Positions 1 to 7,000 of a stretch of DNA of 7,225 bases are shown here, piece after piece. The stretch is taken from positions 1-7,225 of the forward strand of contig JABDKZ010000344.1 of the NCBI GenBank assembly GCA_013001935.1, in the 5' to 3' direction. Below the pieces are notes generated by a model, which made no database searches, was not told where the DNA came from, and was given only the letters and a program-made list of their open reading frames with translations. The translations under genes were made by a program, and so were the position numbers. Positions within the stretch are counted from its first letter, which is position 1. Each line of letters starts with the position of its first letter. Origin of the DNA: Maribacter sp. Its GTDB lineage: Bacteria > Bacteroidota > Bacteroidia > Flavobacteriales > Flavobacteriaceae.

Positions 1-819
1 GTTCGCACTGAGAACTTTAACTGGGTCTCTAGTTTTAACGGTTCTTTCAATGAAAGTTTAATTGTTGAAACCAATGCTGAAGCACAACCTGTAAGTTTGG
101 ATGAGCCACGTACACGAAATGTAAGAATACAACATGAAGTAGGACAACGATTTGGTAAGATCGTAGGTATAGGTTTTGTTCGCGACAATAGCGGAAACAT
201 TGTCTATGACCTTAATTCAGAAGGTGTGCCATTGGCGCGTTTAGGAGATCGTATTATTTTAGGTGATGGTGTGGCCCCATGGTCAATGGGTTGGAGCAAT
301 AATTTTAGATTTGGTAACTTTAACTTCAATTTCTTGATTGATGGTAAATTTGGTGGACAAGTATTTGCTGGAACCAATGCAATAGCCTACAGTAGTGGTT
401 TGCATAAGAATACTCTGGAAGGCAGGACTAATGGACTGACGGTTACAGGTGTCGATGGAGCTACCTTCGATGCTGATGCTGGAACTGGAACTTCGTTTAC
501 TGCAACCATAGATCCAGAGTTTTTAGCCAATTATTATGGTAGACTAAGCAGTTTAGCTGAACCATTCGTAGAGGATGCTGATTATATTAAGTTCCGTGAA
601 TTCAGTTTTGGATTTAATTTTCCAGATGAGATTTTGGACAGGACTTTCTTGACAAGTGCAAATATTTCGATTATCGGAAGAAACTTGTTCTACATAAAGC
701 GAAGTGCTGATAATATTGATCCAGAAAGTGCCTATAATACAGGTAACTCCCAAGGGCTTGAGTATTTTGGGGTTCCTTCGACAAGAAATTATGGTCTTAG
801 TATAAATGTTAAATTTTAA
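1..819 (+). CDS. SusC/RagA-type TonB-dependent outer-membrane transporter, C-terminal part (5' truncated by window)
   Basis: The reading frame is open from base 1 to the TAA at 817-819, giving the last 272 residues of a protein that in this family is about 1000 residues long. This part forms the final strands of the 22-stranded outer-membrane barrel that imports nutrients with TonB energy while a SusD lipoprotein acts as its lid. Family signatures visible in order are GNIVYDLNSEGVP, a WSMGWSNNFRFGNFNFNFLIDGKFGG strand block (residues about 97-122), YYGRLSSLAEPFVEDADYIKFREFSFGFNFP near residues 178-208, GRNLFYIKRSADNIDPES, and a closing PSTRNYGLSINVKF that ends in Phe, as expected for a barrel recognised by the BAM machinery. 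The plug, TonB box and signal peptide lie outside the window. A susD gene follows after 11 bases, so the two are surely co-transcribed. The substrate cannot be inferred. The identification is secure from the C-terminal motifs and the SusD neighbour. Confidence 0.95.
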   Translation, partial: VRTENFNWVSSFNGSFNESLIVETNAEAQPVSLDEPRTRNVRIQHEVGQRFGKIVGIGFVRDNSGNIVYDLNSEGVPLARLGDRIILGDGVAPWSMGWSNNFRFGNFNFNFLIDGKFGGQVFAGTNAIAYSSGLHKNTLEGRTNGLTVTGVDGATFDADAGTGTSFTATIDPEFLANYYGRLSSLAEPFVEDADYIKFREFSFGFNFPDEILDRTFLTSANISIIGRNLFYIKRSADNIDPESAYNTGNSQGLEYFGVPSTRNYGLSINVKF

Positions 820-830
820 AAAAAAAAATA
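818..830 (+). promoter_or_regulatory. A-rich translation-initiation region of susD (no Shine-Dalgarno)
   Basis: An uninterrupted run of 11 A (818-828) starts inside the susC stop codon and ends two bases before the susD ATG. There is no GGAG-like sequence. A-rich, SD-less leaders are usual in Bacteroidota, so this is read as the ribosome loading region for the second gene, which translational coupling to susC termination probably helps. The run is long enough to slip during replication, which would change only the spacing and not the frame of either gene. Confidence 0.5.
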
Positions 831-2318
831 ATGAAAAAATTACTATTCATACTATCATTTGCCTTGGTACTGGGTTCGTGTGATAATGGTTTTGAGGATC
901 TTAACGTAAACCCTACAAAACCAAGTCAGGTTCCAGTGACAAGTAAGCTAACCGCTGCCCAATTATTCACATCTGGAGAGCGATACGAAAATTGGAGAAC
1001 AGGTTTGATCTATCAATCTACCATGATGCAGCACTATGCAACAACGGCAGGATACTGGTCAGGAGATAAATATACATGGAACAGAGGGTATGCTTCCTCC
1101 TTGATCGATCGCTATTATGGCAATGCTGTAAAAACACTTGTTGACATGCAAGTTCAATTGGATCAAGAAGAAGCTCCAGAGGAAATGAAGTCTATTGTGC
1201 GAGTACTCAAGGTATTTGTCTTTTCAAGACTTACAGACCTTTATGGTGATATTCCTTATAGCGAAGCTGGTAAAGCTGTGACTGACGGTATATTATTACC
1301 AAAATATGATGCACAAAGTGAAATATATGCAGATATGTTAAAAGAGTTGGAAGAAGCTTCTGCCGCATTGGGTTCAGGTACTTCAGGCTTTGGATCTGCT
1401 GATCTGTTTTATGGCGGGGATTTGGCAAAATGGAAACGATTTGCCAATTCAATGATGTTGCGTCTTGGATTGCGTTTAATAAAAGTTGATGCAGCAGGGG
1501 CACAAGCTTGGGCTACCAAAGCAATTTCAGGTGGTGTAATGGAATCCAATGGGGATATCGCCTATGTTCCTCATACAGTTGGACCCGGTGGAATTAATCA
1601 AAACGGAATTGGGGAAGTTTTCCAAGCCGATGGAAATCAAAGGATGAGTAAGACATTTATTGATTTCTTACAGGGTGATCCAAGATTACCGATTTTAGCG
1701 GCTAGACGATCTGACGGAAGTACGGATCCTGCCGATTTAAAAGGGTTTCCAAATGGGCTGGATTTAGAAATGTTGTTAGCAGATACAGGAGAGGAAAACA
1801 CAGATGCCTATGCCGAGCCTAACCGCGCTATAATGACCCGTCGTGATTCTCCGATGTTCTTCCAAACCTACGCCGAAGTAGAGTTTATGTTAGCTGAAGC
1901 TGCAGTACGCTGGGGTCTTGCTGGAGGCGATCCGGAACCTCATTACAATGCAGGCGTAAGGGCTGCTATGAAAATGTATGAAATTGATTCTCCGGATGCT
2001 GCAATTGCAGATGGTGATATTGATGCTTATTTGGTGGCAAATCCGTTCGATTCGGCCAATGCCTTAGAGCAAATAAACACACAATATTGGGCAGCTACCT
2101 ACCTGAATGAATATGAGACATTCTCCAATTGGAGAAGAACAGGTTTCCCAGTTTTGGTTCCCGTTAACTATCCAGGGAACGAGACAGGGGGTACCATTCC
2201 AAGAAGAATGACGTATTCTGTAGGAGATCAGGCTAACAACCCTGACAATTATAACGAAGCAATTTCCAGGCAAGGACCTGATTTATTGACCACTAGAGTT
2301 TGGTGGGACGTACCGTAA
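831..2318 (+). CDS. SusD/RagB-like outer-membrane lipoprotein (SusD-like_2 type), nutrient-binding partner of SusC
   Basis: This 495-residue protein is the surface-exposed substrate-binding lid of the SusC transporter encoded just upstream. The start is MKKLLFILSFALVLGSC: a basic N terminus, a hydrophobic stretch and a lipobox LGSC, so Cys17 should be lipidated after signal peptidase II cleavage. The mature N terminus continues FEDLNVNPTKPSQV, the familiar SusD opening. Further hallmarks are RLTDLYGDIPYSEA (about 134-147), YGGDLAKWKRFANSMMLRLGLRL (about 193-216, TPR-like helix), a Tyr-Ala-Glu-Val-Glu-Phe-Met-Leu-Ala-Glu-Ala segment (about 347-357), an aromatic stretch with YLNEYETFSNWRRTGFP (about 424-440), and a terminal IPRRMTYS...N..NY..A...GPDLLTTRVWWD block. 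These point to the SusD-like_2 (PF12771) branch rather than classical SusD. The length is normal and the gene looks intact. The ligand is unknown; no degradative enzyme lies next to the pair within the window. Confidence 0.95.
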   Translation: MKKLLFILSFALVLGSCDNGFEDLNVNPTKPSQVPVTSKLTAAQLFTSGERYENWRTGLIYQSTMMQHYATTAGYWSGDKYTWNRGYASSLIDRYYGNAVKTLVDMQVQLDQEEAPEEMKSIVRVLKVFVFSRLTDLYGDIPYSEAGKAVTDGILLPKYDAQSEIYADMLKELEEASAALGSGTSGFGSADLFYGGDLAKWKRFANSMMLRLGLRLIKVDAAGAQAWATKAISGGVMESNGDIAYVPHTVGPGGINQNGIGEVFQADGNQRMSKTFIDFLQGDPRLPILAARRSDGSTDPADLKGFPNGLDLEMLLADTGEENTDAYAEPNRAIMTRRDSPMFFQTYAEVEFMLAEAAVRWGLAGGDPEPHYNAGVRAAMKMYEIDSPDAAIADGDIDAYLVANPFDSANALEQINTQYWAATYLNEYETFSNWRRTGFPVLVPVNYPGNETGGTIPRRMTYSVGDQANNPDNYNEAISRQGPDLLTTRVWWDVP

Positions 2319-2326
2319 TCATTTTG

Positions 2327-2357
2327 TTGTTCTCTAAGCAATTTATATTTAATTTTG
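2327..2357 (+). promoter_or_regulatory. Candidate Bacteroidota-type promoter for the VCBS/ASPIC gene
   Basis: A TAATTTTG at 2350-2357 matches the Bacteroidota -7 consensus TAnnTTTG exactly. It is preceded by TTG at 2327-2329 with a 20-nt spacer (another TTG at 2324-2326 gives 23 nt), within the spacing reported for flavobacterial promoters. It lies just after the susD stop codon and would start transcription around 2363-2366, upstream of the hairpin at 2375-2396. This is a consensus match made by eye; such AT-rich motifs also occur by chance. Confidence 0.45.
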
Positions 2358-2374
2358 GAGAGAGTTAGTTGGAT

Positions 2375-2404
2375 AAAGGAGAGGAAACTCTCCTTTATTT
2401 TATT
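2375..2404 (+). terminator. Rho-independent terminator or attenuator hairpin after susD
   Basis: A perfect 9-bp stem AAAGGAGAG (2375-2383) / CTCTCCTTT (2388-2396) closes on a GAAA tetraloop (2384-2387), a very stable GNRA-type loop. It is followed by ATTTTATT, so the RNA 3' side is U-rich although interrupted by A. It sits 56 nt after the susD stop and 26 nt before the ATG of the next gene. The simplest reading is that it ends most susCD transcripts. It may be leaky, or act as a leader hairpin for transcripts starting at the promoter candidate just upstream. Confidence 0.75.
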
Positions 2405-2422
2405 GTATTAAATCAAATAAAT

Positions 2423-5400
2423 ATGTTGTCTGTTAAATCTCATCGGTTATGGATAGCAGTAGTGCTTTGTTTTTTGCTGCTTACCAACTTTTCTTGGGCT
2501 CAGGTCAATAAACGCTTTACCTTACTAAAAGCGAATGAGACGGGAATTGACTTTGTAAATAGAATCAAGGATACTAGGAATCGCAATATTCTTCTATATT
2601 CCAATTTTTACGGGGGCGCAGGCGTTGGCGTAGGCGATTTTAACAATGACGGAATGCAAGATCTGTTCTTTGCGGGCAATACAGTCGATGATAAGCTTTA
2701 TTTCAACAAAGGAAATTTTCATTTTAAAGATGTAACCAGGGCATCAGGAATAAAAAATGATGGGGGATGGTCTACAGGGGTTACTGTGGCCGATGTGAAT
2801 AATGATGGGTTTCTTGACATATACGTAAGCAGGGAACTATATGATAACAAACCCAAATGGAGAACCAATCTGCTATACATAAATAATGGGGACGGCACTT
2901 TCAAAGAATCCGCTAAACGATATGGGGTAGCTAATTCGGAAAGAACCCGCCATGCTACTTTTTTAGATTACAATAAGGATGGTTATTTAGACTTGTTCCT
3001 GTTAACCCAACCCCCAAATCCGGGGAGTTATTCAAAATTTTCAGGAACTACGCTTCTTAAGCCCGAATACCATTTGGTGCTCTATAAGAATACCGGTAAT
3101 AATATATTTGAAGAAGTAAGTGAAGCTGCGGGAATCAATAAGACCGGATTTCCCAATGCCGTTTCTGTCAGTGACCTTAATAATGATGGTTGGGAAGATT
3201 TATATGTTGCCAATGATTTTTATGCTCCGGATTTTATTTTTTTAAACAATAAAAATGGCACTTTTACCAATGTGGCCAATGAAGCATTAAACCATATGTC
3301 TTATTATAGCATGGGTGTCGATGTAGCCGATTTGAACAATGATAATTATTTGGATGTCTTTGTCTTGGATATGGTCGCTGAGGATAATTTTAGGTTAAAA
3401 TCCAATATGAGTGGGATGAATCCAGATTCTTTTTGGAAAGTAGTTGACGATGGTGGCCATTACCAGTATATGTATAACGCTTTACAATTGAATAACGGCA
3501 ATATGACCTTTAGCGATATTGCCCAATTTACGGGTATGGCCGCTACAGATTGGAGCTGGTCTAATTTAATCGCAGATTTTGACAATGACGGACTTAAGGA
3601 CGCCTATATAACCAATGGCCTGCTTCGGGATATTAGAAACACTGATGCTGATAAAAGAATAGGGCAGTATATTACGGAAACGGCAAATAAATGGGTGATG
3701 GAAAACCCCGATGGCGGCGATCTTAGTATATGGGATATCCTAGACTTAAATGAGGCTTTATCCCTGGTTCCATCACAGGCCCTTAAGAATTATGCTTTCA
3801 AAAATCAGGGCGATTTAGAGTTCACCCAAATTGCTGAGGAATGGGGGTTGGATCAGGAGTCATTCTCGAATGGATCAGCATATGTAGATTTAGATAATGA
3901 TGGGGATTTGGATGTAGTGGTGAATAACATTAACGAGAAGTCTTTTATTTATAGAAATAATTCTGAATCTTTTTCAAATTCCAATTTTCTTAGAATTGAA
4001 TTATCAGATGGCAATAATAAGCCCGTTTTTGGGTCTAGGGTGAAGCTATTCACCAATGGACAAATGCAAGTAGGTGAATCGACCAATGTAAGGGGAATAT
4101 ATTCCACAAGTGAGTCTACATTACATTTTGGATTGGGTTCTATTGCAGAAGTTGATAGTATACAGGTTACATGGCCTGATGCTAAAAGCACAGTTTTATA
4201 TGGGATTGCGGCAAATCAAACTCTAAAAATTCAAAGCGATAATTCAGAGACGGTTGATAAAATTAGTATGGAGGCCACTCCTGAAACGAATTATAAAGAA
4301 ATCACAACAACATTTGATATTAAACATGCCCATGTAGAAAATGACTACGATGATTTTGAGGAACAAATTTTAATGCCGCATAAGATGTCCCAATTTGGAC
4401 CGGCCATGGCGATTGGCGATATTAATAATGATGGTTTAGACGATTTATTCATAGGAGCAGCAACGGGTCATGAAGCCGCGCTGTACATACAGCAATCGGA
4501 CGGTGGTTTTGAAAAGGGTTCAGAGGAATTATGGACAAAGGAAGATGACTATGAAGATGTAGATGCCCTTTTTGTCGATATAAATGGGGATGGATATAAA
4601 GATTTATATGTAGTAAGTGGCGGTAATGAATATCCCGTAAATGATTTACATTATGTGGATCGCATGTATTTAAATGACGGCCAAGGTAATTTTAAGAAAG
4701 GGGCGATACTTGGAGTTGGGAGAATGAGTGGTTCTATCGTCACTCCTGCGGATATTGATAATGATGGGGATATGGATTTATTTGTGGGCGGCAGACACAC
4801 CCCGCATTATTATCCATTGCCCGCTACAAGTATGATCTTGATCAATGAAAATGGACAATTAATTAATAAAACAAAGGATATTGCACCTGATTTGATAAAT
4901 ATAGGAATGATAACAGATGCCGTTTGGGATGATTATGATTTGGATGGTGACCATGATTTGATTGCCGTAGGCGAATGGATGGCCGTAACGATCTTTGAGA
5001 ATATTGACGGAATCTTTGCAAAAAATTCGATTCCCGAATTAGAAAACACCAAAGGATGGTGGTTTAGCCTAAATAAGGGTGATTTTGATAATGATGGGGA
5101 TATGGACTTTATAGCTGGCAATCTTGGGTTGAATTATAAATACAAAACATCTGAAGATGCACCTTTTGATATTTATTACAATGATTTTGATGGCAATGGT
5201 TCATATGATATTGTATTAGGGTATTATAATAAAAATAAACATTACCCTTTGCGGGGTTTTTCATGCTCATCACAACAAATACCAGGATTGAAAAACAAAA
5301 TAAAGAAATATGATGTTTTTGCCTCCTTGGAGATTGATGAGGTTTACGGGGAGAATAATTTGAAAAATTCATTACATCTTGTTACCGATACCTTTGCTTC

Positions 5401-5758
5401 TTCCTATATAGAGAATAGGGGCGATGGTAGTTTTAAGGTACGCCAGCTACCCAATGAGGCCCAGTTGTCTAATGTTAACGACATGGCAATATCCGACCTT
5501 AATAATGATGGTCATTTGGATGTGCTAATGGTCGGCAATTTATTTGTTTCTGAAATTGAGACACCCCGGAATGATGCGAGCAATGGTCTTCTTTTATTAG
5601 GTGATGGTCAGGGTAGTTTTAAGCCCATTCCAGGGCATAGAAGTGGTTTCAACGCGCGTAAAGATGCCAAAAAGATAGGAATATTACAAAATAGGGGGCG
5701 TGGCATAATCGTAGTAGCTAATAATAATGACACGATCCAGTTTTTTAGTGCGAATTAA
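2423..5758 (+). CDS. Secreted FG-GAP/VCBS repeat protein with central ASPIC/UnbV domain (CRTAC1-like)
   Basis: The start chosen is ATG 2423, giving 1111 residues. It opens MLSVKSHRLWIAVVLCFLLLTNFSWA, a signal peptide with a likely signal peptidase I site after SWA and no lipobox. A TTG 18 codons upstream is in frame but lies before the terminator hairpin, so it is not credible. Calcium-loop motifs of the DxNxDGxxD type begin near residues 72, 124, 182, 251, 303, 385 and 489. An ASPIC/UnbV domain follows (about 522-604), with GSRVKLF, STNVRGIYSTSESTLHFGLG and VTWPDAKS. Seven more motifs begin near 666, 719, 777, 837, 887, 921 and 1025. The likely fold is two seven-bladed propellers flanking ASPIC. 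Large proteins of this type are common beside SusC/SusD pairs in Bacteroidota, but their role is not established; extracytoplasmic binding of ligand or protein is inferred. No catalytic motif, cell-wall anchor or recognisable type IX secretion C-terminal domain is seen. It follows susD in the same direction, separated by a hairpin. Confidence 0.9.
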   Translation: MLSVKSHRLWIAVVLCFLLLTNFSWAQVNKRFTLLKANETGIDFVNRIKDTRNRNILLYSNFYGGAGVGVGDFNNDGMQDLFFAGNTVDDKLYFNKGNFHFKDVTRASGIKNDGGWSTGVTVADVNNDGFLDIYVSRELYDNKPKWRTNLLYINNGDGTFKESAKRYGVANSERTRHATFLDYNKDGYLDLFLLTQPPNPGSYSKFSGTTLLKPEYHLVLYKNTGNNIFEEVSEAAGINKTGFPNAVSVSDLNNDGWEDLYVANDFYAPDFIFLNNKNGTFTNVANEALNHMSYYSMGVDVADLNNDNYLDVFVLDMVAEDNFRLKSNMSGMNPDSFWKVVDDGGHYQYMYNALQLNNGNMTFSDIAQFTGMAATDWSWSNLIADFDNDGLKDAYITNGLLRDIRNTDADKRIGQYITETANKWVMENPDGGDLSIWDILDLNEALSLVPSQALKNYAFKNQGDLEFTQIAEEWGLDQESFSNGSAYVDLDNDGDLDVVVNNINEKSFIYRNNSESFSNSNFLRIELSDGNNKPVFGSRVKLFTNGQMQVGESTNVRGIYSTSESTLHFGLGSIAEVDSIQVTWPDAKSTVLYGIAANQTLKIQSDNSETVDKISMEATPETNYKEITTTFDIKHAHVENDYDDFEEQILMPHKMSQFGPAMAIGDINNDGLDDLFIGAATGHEAALYIQQSDGGFEKGSEELWTKEDDYEDVDALFVDINGDGYKDLYVVSGGNEYPVNDLHYVDRMYLNDGQGNFKKGAILGVGRMSGSIVTPADIDNDGDMDLFVGGRHTPHYYPLPATSMILINENGQLINKTKDIAPDLINIGMITDAVWDDYDLDGDHDLIAVGEWMAVTIFENIDGIFAKNSIPELENTKGWWFSLNKGDFDNDGDMDFIAGNLGLNYKYKTSEDAPFDIYYNDFDGNGSYDIVLGYYNKNKHYPLRGFSCSSQQIPGLKNKIKKYDVFASLEIDEVYGENNLKNSLHLVTDTFASSYIENRGDGSFKVRQLPNEAQLSNVNDMAISDLNNDGHLDVLMVGNLFVSEIETPRNDASNGLLLLGDGQGSFKPIPGHRSGFNARKDAKKIGILQNRGRGIIVVANNNDTIQFFSAN

Positions 5759-5767
5759 ATTGGGATA

Positions 5768-5930
5768 GGGGGCCGACTGGCCATCAAAGGTCTGGTAGAC
5801 CTTTGATAATGAGGAGCCAGGTGGTGCGTTGGCATTATGCCTTATTTTACTAAAGCAGGATTAGCTCACGTCCTTCCTGACAAAACTGCCTGTCTGTTTC
5901 ACAGCCTTTGATGGTCCAGTGGCCCCCCCC
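5768..5930. repeat. 160-nt inverted-repeat element (MITE-like or structured RNA), 9 nt after the VCBS stop codon
   Basis: The left arm 5768-5790 (GGGGGCC, G, ACTGG, CCATCAAAGG) pairs with the right arm 5905-5927 in 22 base pairs. Only G5775 and T5915 are bulged. The right arm ends in a run of eight C (5923-5930). The 114-nt interior is not coding in any convincing way and holds smaller stems: GGCA/TGCC (5831-5834/5838-5841) and CAGGA/TCCTG (5856-5860/5875-5879). The size and terminal repeats fit a MITE or an intergenic palindromic repeat. A transcribed structured RNA is the alternative. No clear target-site duplication is visible at the borders, no transposase is nearby, and a second copy cannot be sought in this window. 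The inverted repeat itself is certain; its nature is inferred. Confidence 0.7.
5783..5807. other. Local hairpin nested in the left arm of the inverted-repeat element
   Basis: ATCAAAGGTC (5783-5792) and GACCTTTGAT (5798-5807) form a perfect 10-bp stem with a TGGTA loop. Its 5' side overlaps the left arm of the large inverted repeat. As a result ATCAAAGG can pair either with CCTTTGAT at 5800-5807 or with the second CCTTTGAT at 5905-5912, but not both. Lying 24 nt after the VCBS stop codon, the hairpin could protect or end that mRNA, but no U-run follows on either strand, so it is not called a terminator. Confidence 0.7.
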
Positions 5931-6112
5931 TTTGAAAATAAAAAATTTGTTCGCTAACAATGCCTATTATTCAACCTTGTCTTTGTAACATTAAAACGAA
6001 TTTTCCTAACTTTATTCAGCTCGATTTTATGGCTGGAAAGTCCTAACGGACTTATTGCTGCGAAATCATAGCCAAGACTTTGTTTGTAATGTAAAACAGG
6101 CTAGATTTAATT
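5931..6112 (+). other. Non-coding leader region upstream of the bestrophin gene
   Basis: This 182-nt AT-rich stretch between the inverted-repeat element and the bestrophin ATG has no convincing ORF. It contains a two-tier stem-loop: TGGCT (6030-6034) with AGCCA (6070-6074) outside, and AAGTCC (6038-6043) with GGACTT (6048-6053) around a TAAC loop inside. A weak promoter candidate, TTG at 6055-6057 and TTTGTTTG at 6079-6086 (one mismatch to TAnnTTTG, 21-nt spacer), would start a transcript about 20 nt before the ATG. If that promoter is real, the stem-loop overlaps it on the DNA and is not in the transcript. No Shine-Dalgarno sequence precedes the ATG. Confidence 0.35.
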
Positions 6113-7000
6113 ATGATTTTAGAAAAAAAAATACCAATTTCCTATTGGTTCAACACCATTAAATGGGATATAATAATAGTAACTGTATTTTCTTCCGTGC
6201 TTTATTTTTCTTCGGATTATATTATTGATTTGAATATTCCTATTTCAATTGGAGCATTTTTAGGAACTGCTATAGCTCTATTACTCTCCTTTAAGTTAAG
6301 TCATTCTTATGATAGATGGTGGGAAGCCAGAAAAATTTGGGGTTCTATTGTTAATGACTCCAGAACCTTGGTAATTCAACTCAAAGGATTTATAAAAAAA
6401 GAAAACAAAGAAGTAATAAATCGAATAGCCTATAGACAAATTGCTTGGTGCTATTCTTTATCACAAAACTTAAGGAATGAAAATGATCCTGAAAATATAG
6501 ATAAGTTTATTTCTCAACAAGAATTAAAATCTATTAACAATCAAAGCAACACTCCTTTGGCTTTATTAGATAAGCAGTCACAAGATTTAGCTGCAGTACA
6601 TCAAGAAAAATTGGTTAATGACTACCAACAAATGCAAATTGATGATACTCTTGTAAGACTTTGCGCTTCTATGGGAAAAGCTGAAAGAATTAAAAACACA
6701 CCATTTCCAAAAACCTATAGGTTGACTTTGCACCTTTTTATCTACATCTTTTTGATAACGCTTTCATTTGCTTTAACGGAAATGCCTAGTCTTTTTGAAA
6801 TACCGTTTATGGTTTTTGTTTCTATTCCTTTCTTTTTAGTTGAAAAAATTGCTTTTCATATACAAGATCCATTTGAAAATAGACCAACAGATACTGCCAT
6901 GACAAGCATTTCCAGATCAATAGAAATTAATATTAAACAACAATTGGAGCTTGAAGATATACCTGAACCCATAGCTTCAAAGAAGTTTTATATAATGTGA
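6113..7000 (+). CDS. Bestrophin-family (UPF0187) anion channel, inner membrane
   Basis: This 295-residue protein has the full length and landmark motifs of bacterial bestrophins, pentameric channels of the inner membrane. The first hydrophobic segments lie at about 18-34 and 42-62, followed at once by the hallmark SYDRWWEARKIWGSIVNDSR (65-84). The cytosolic helical middle includes NTPLALL and ERIKNTPFPKTY (about 190-201). Two further hydrophobic segments (about 203-247) lead into DPFENRPTDTAM (about 252-263), the conserved C-terminal signature. The run before RWWEAR should line the pore neck; by motif alignment Thr52, Leu56 and Phe60 may face the pore, but this is a guess without a structure. 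Bacterial members vary in ion selectivity (one studied homologue prefers cations), so the ion is not assigned. The gene stands alone, 354 nt after the VCBS gene, and is visibly AT-richer than it. No partner gene is in view. ATG 6113 is chosen because MILEKKIPISYWF gives the usual short cytosolic N terminus. Confidence 0.92.
   Translation: MILEKKIPISYWFNTIKWDIIIVTVFSSVLYFSSDYIIDLNIPISIGAFLGTAIALLLSFKLSHSYDRWWEARKIWGSIVNDSRTLVIQLKGFIKKENKEVINRIAYRQIAWCYSLSQNLRNENDPENIDKFISQQELKSINNQSNTPLALLDKQSQDLAAVHQEKLVNDYQQMQIDDTLVRLCASMGKAERIKNTPFPKTYRLTLHLFIYIFLITLSFALTEMPSLFEIPFMVFVSIPFFLVEKIAFHIQDPFENRPTDTAMTSISRSIEINIKQQLELEDIPEPIASKKFYIM

Noticed and set aside
553..753. Minus-strand ORFs of 60-90 codons inside susC, susD and the VCBS gene
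   Set aside because: They lie opposite well-supported genes, have no recognisable motifs or leaders, and are shadows of the coding strand.
97..819. A separate 240-residue gene starting at TTG 97
   Set aside because: The frame is open to base 1 and the upstream residues (SFNGSFNESLIVET) continue the SusC barrel pattern, so this TTG is an internal leucine codon.
2369..2422. An 18-codon N-terminal extension of the VCBS protein from TTG 2369
   Set aside because: It would read through the terminator hairpin, and it would put 18 residues in front of a clean signal peptide that begins at ATG 2423.
5798..5830. Intrinsic terminator for the VCBS gene at the 10-bp hairpin
   Set aside because: The 3' side is followed by AATGAGGAGCC with no U-run, and the minus strand also lacks one.
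5768..5930. Retron ncRNA or group II intron fragment, because of the long inverted ends and a GTGCG at 5824-5828
   Set aside because: No reverse transcriptase is in the window, and no domain V-like hairpin or msr/msd pattern can be shown. The GTGCG is internal to the repeat.
5923..5930. Phase-variable C8 tract
   Set aside because: It is intergenic, at the end of the inverted repeat and about 180 nt from the next start codon, so no coding or promoter consequence can be argued.
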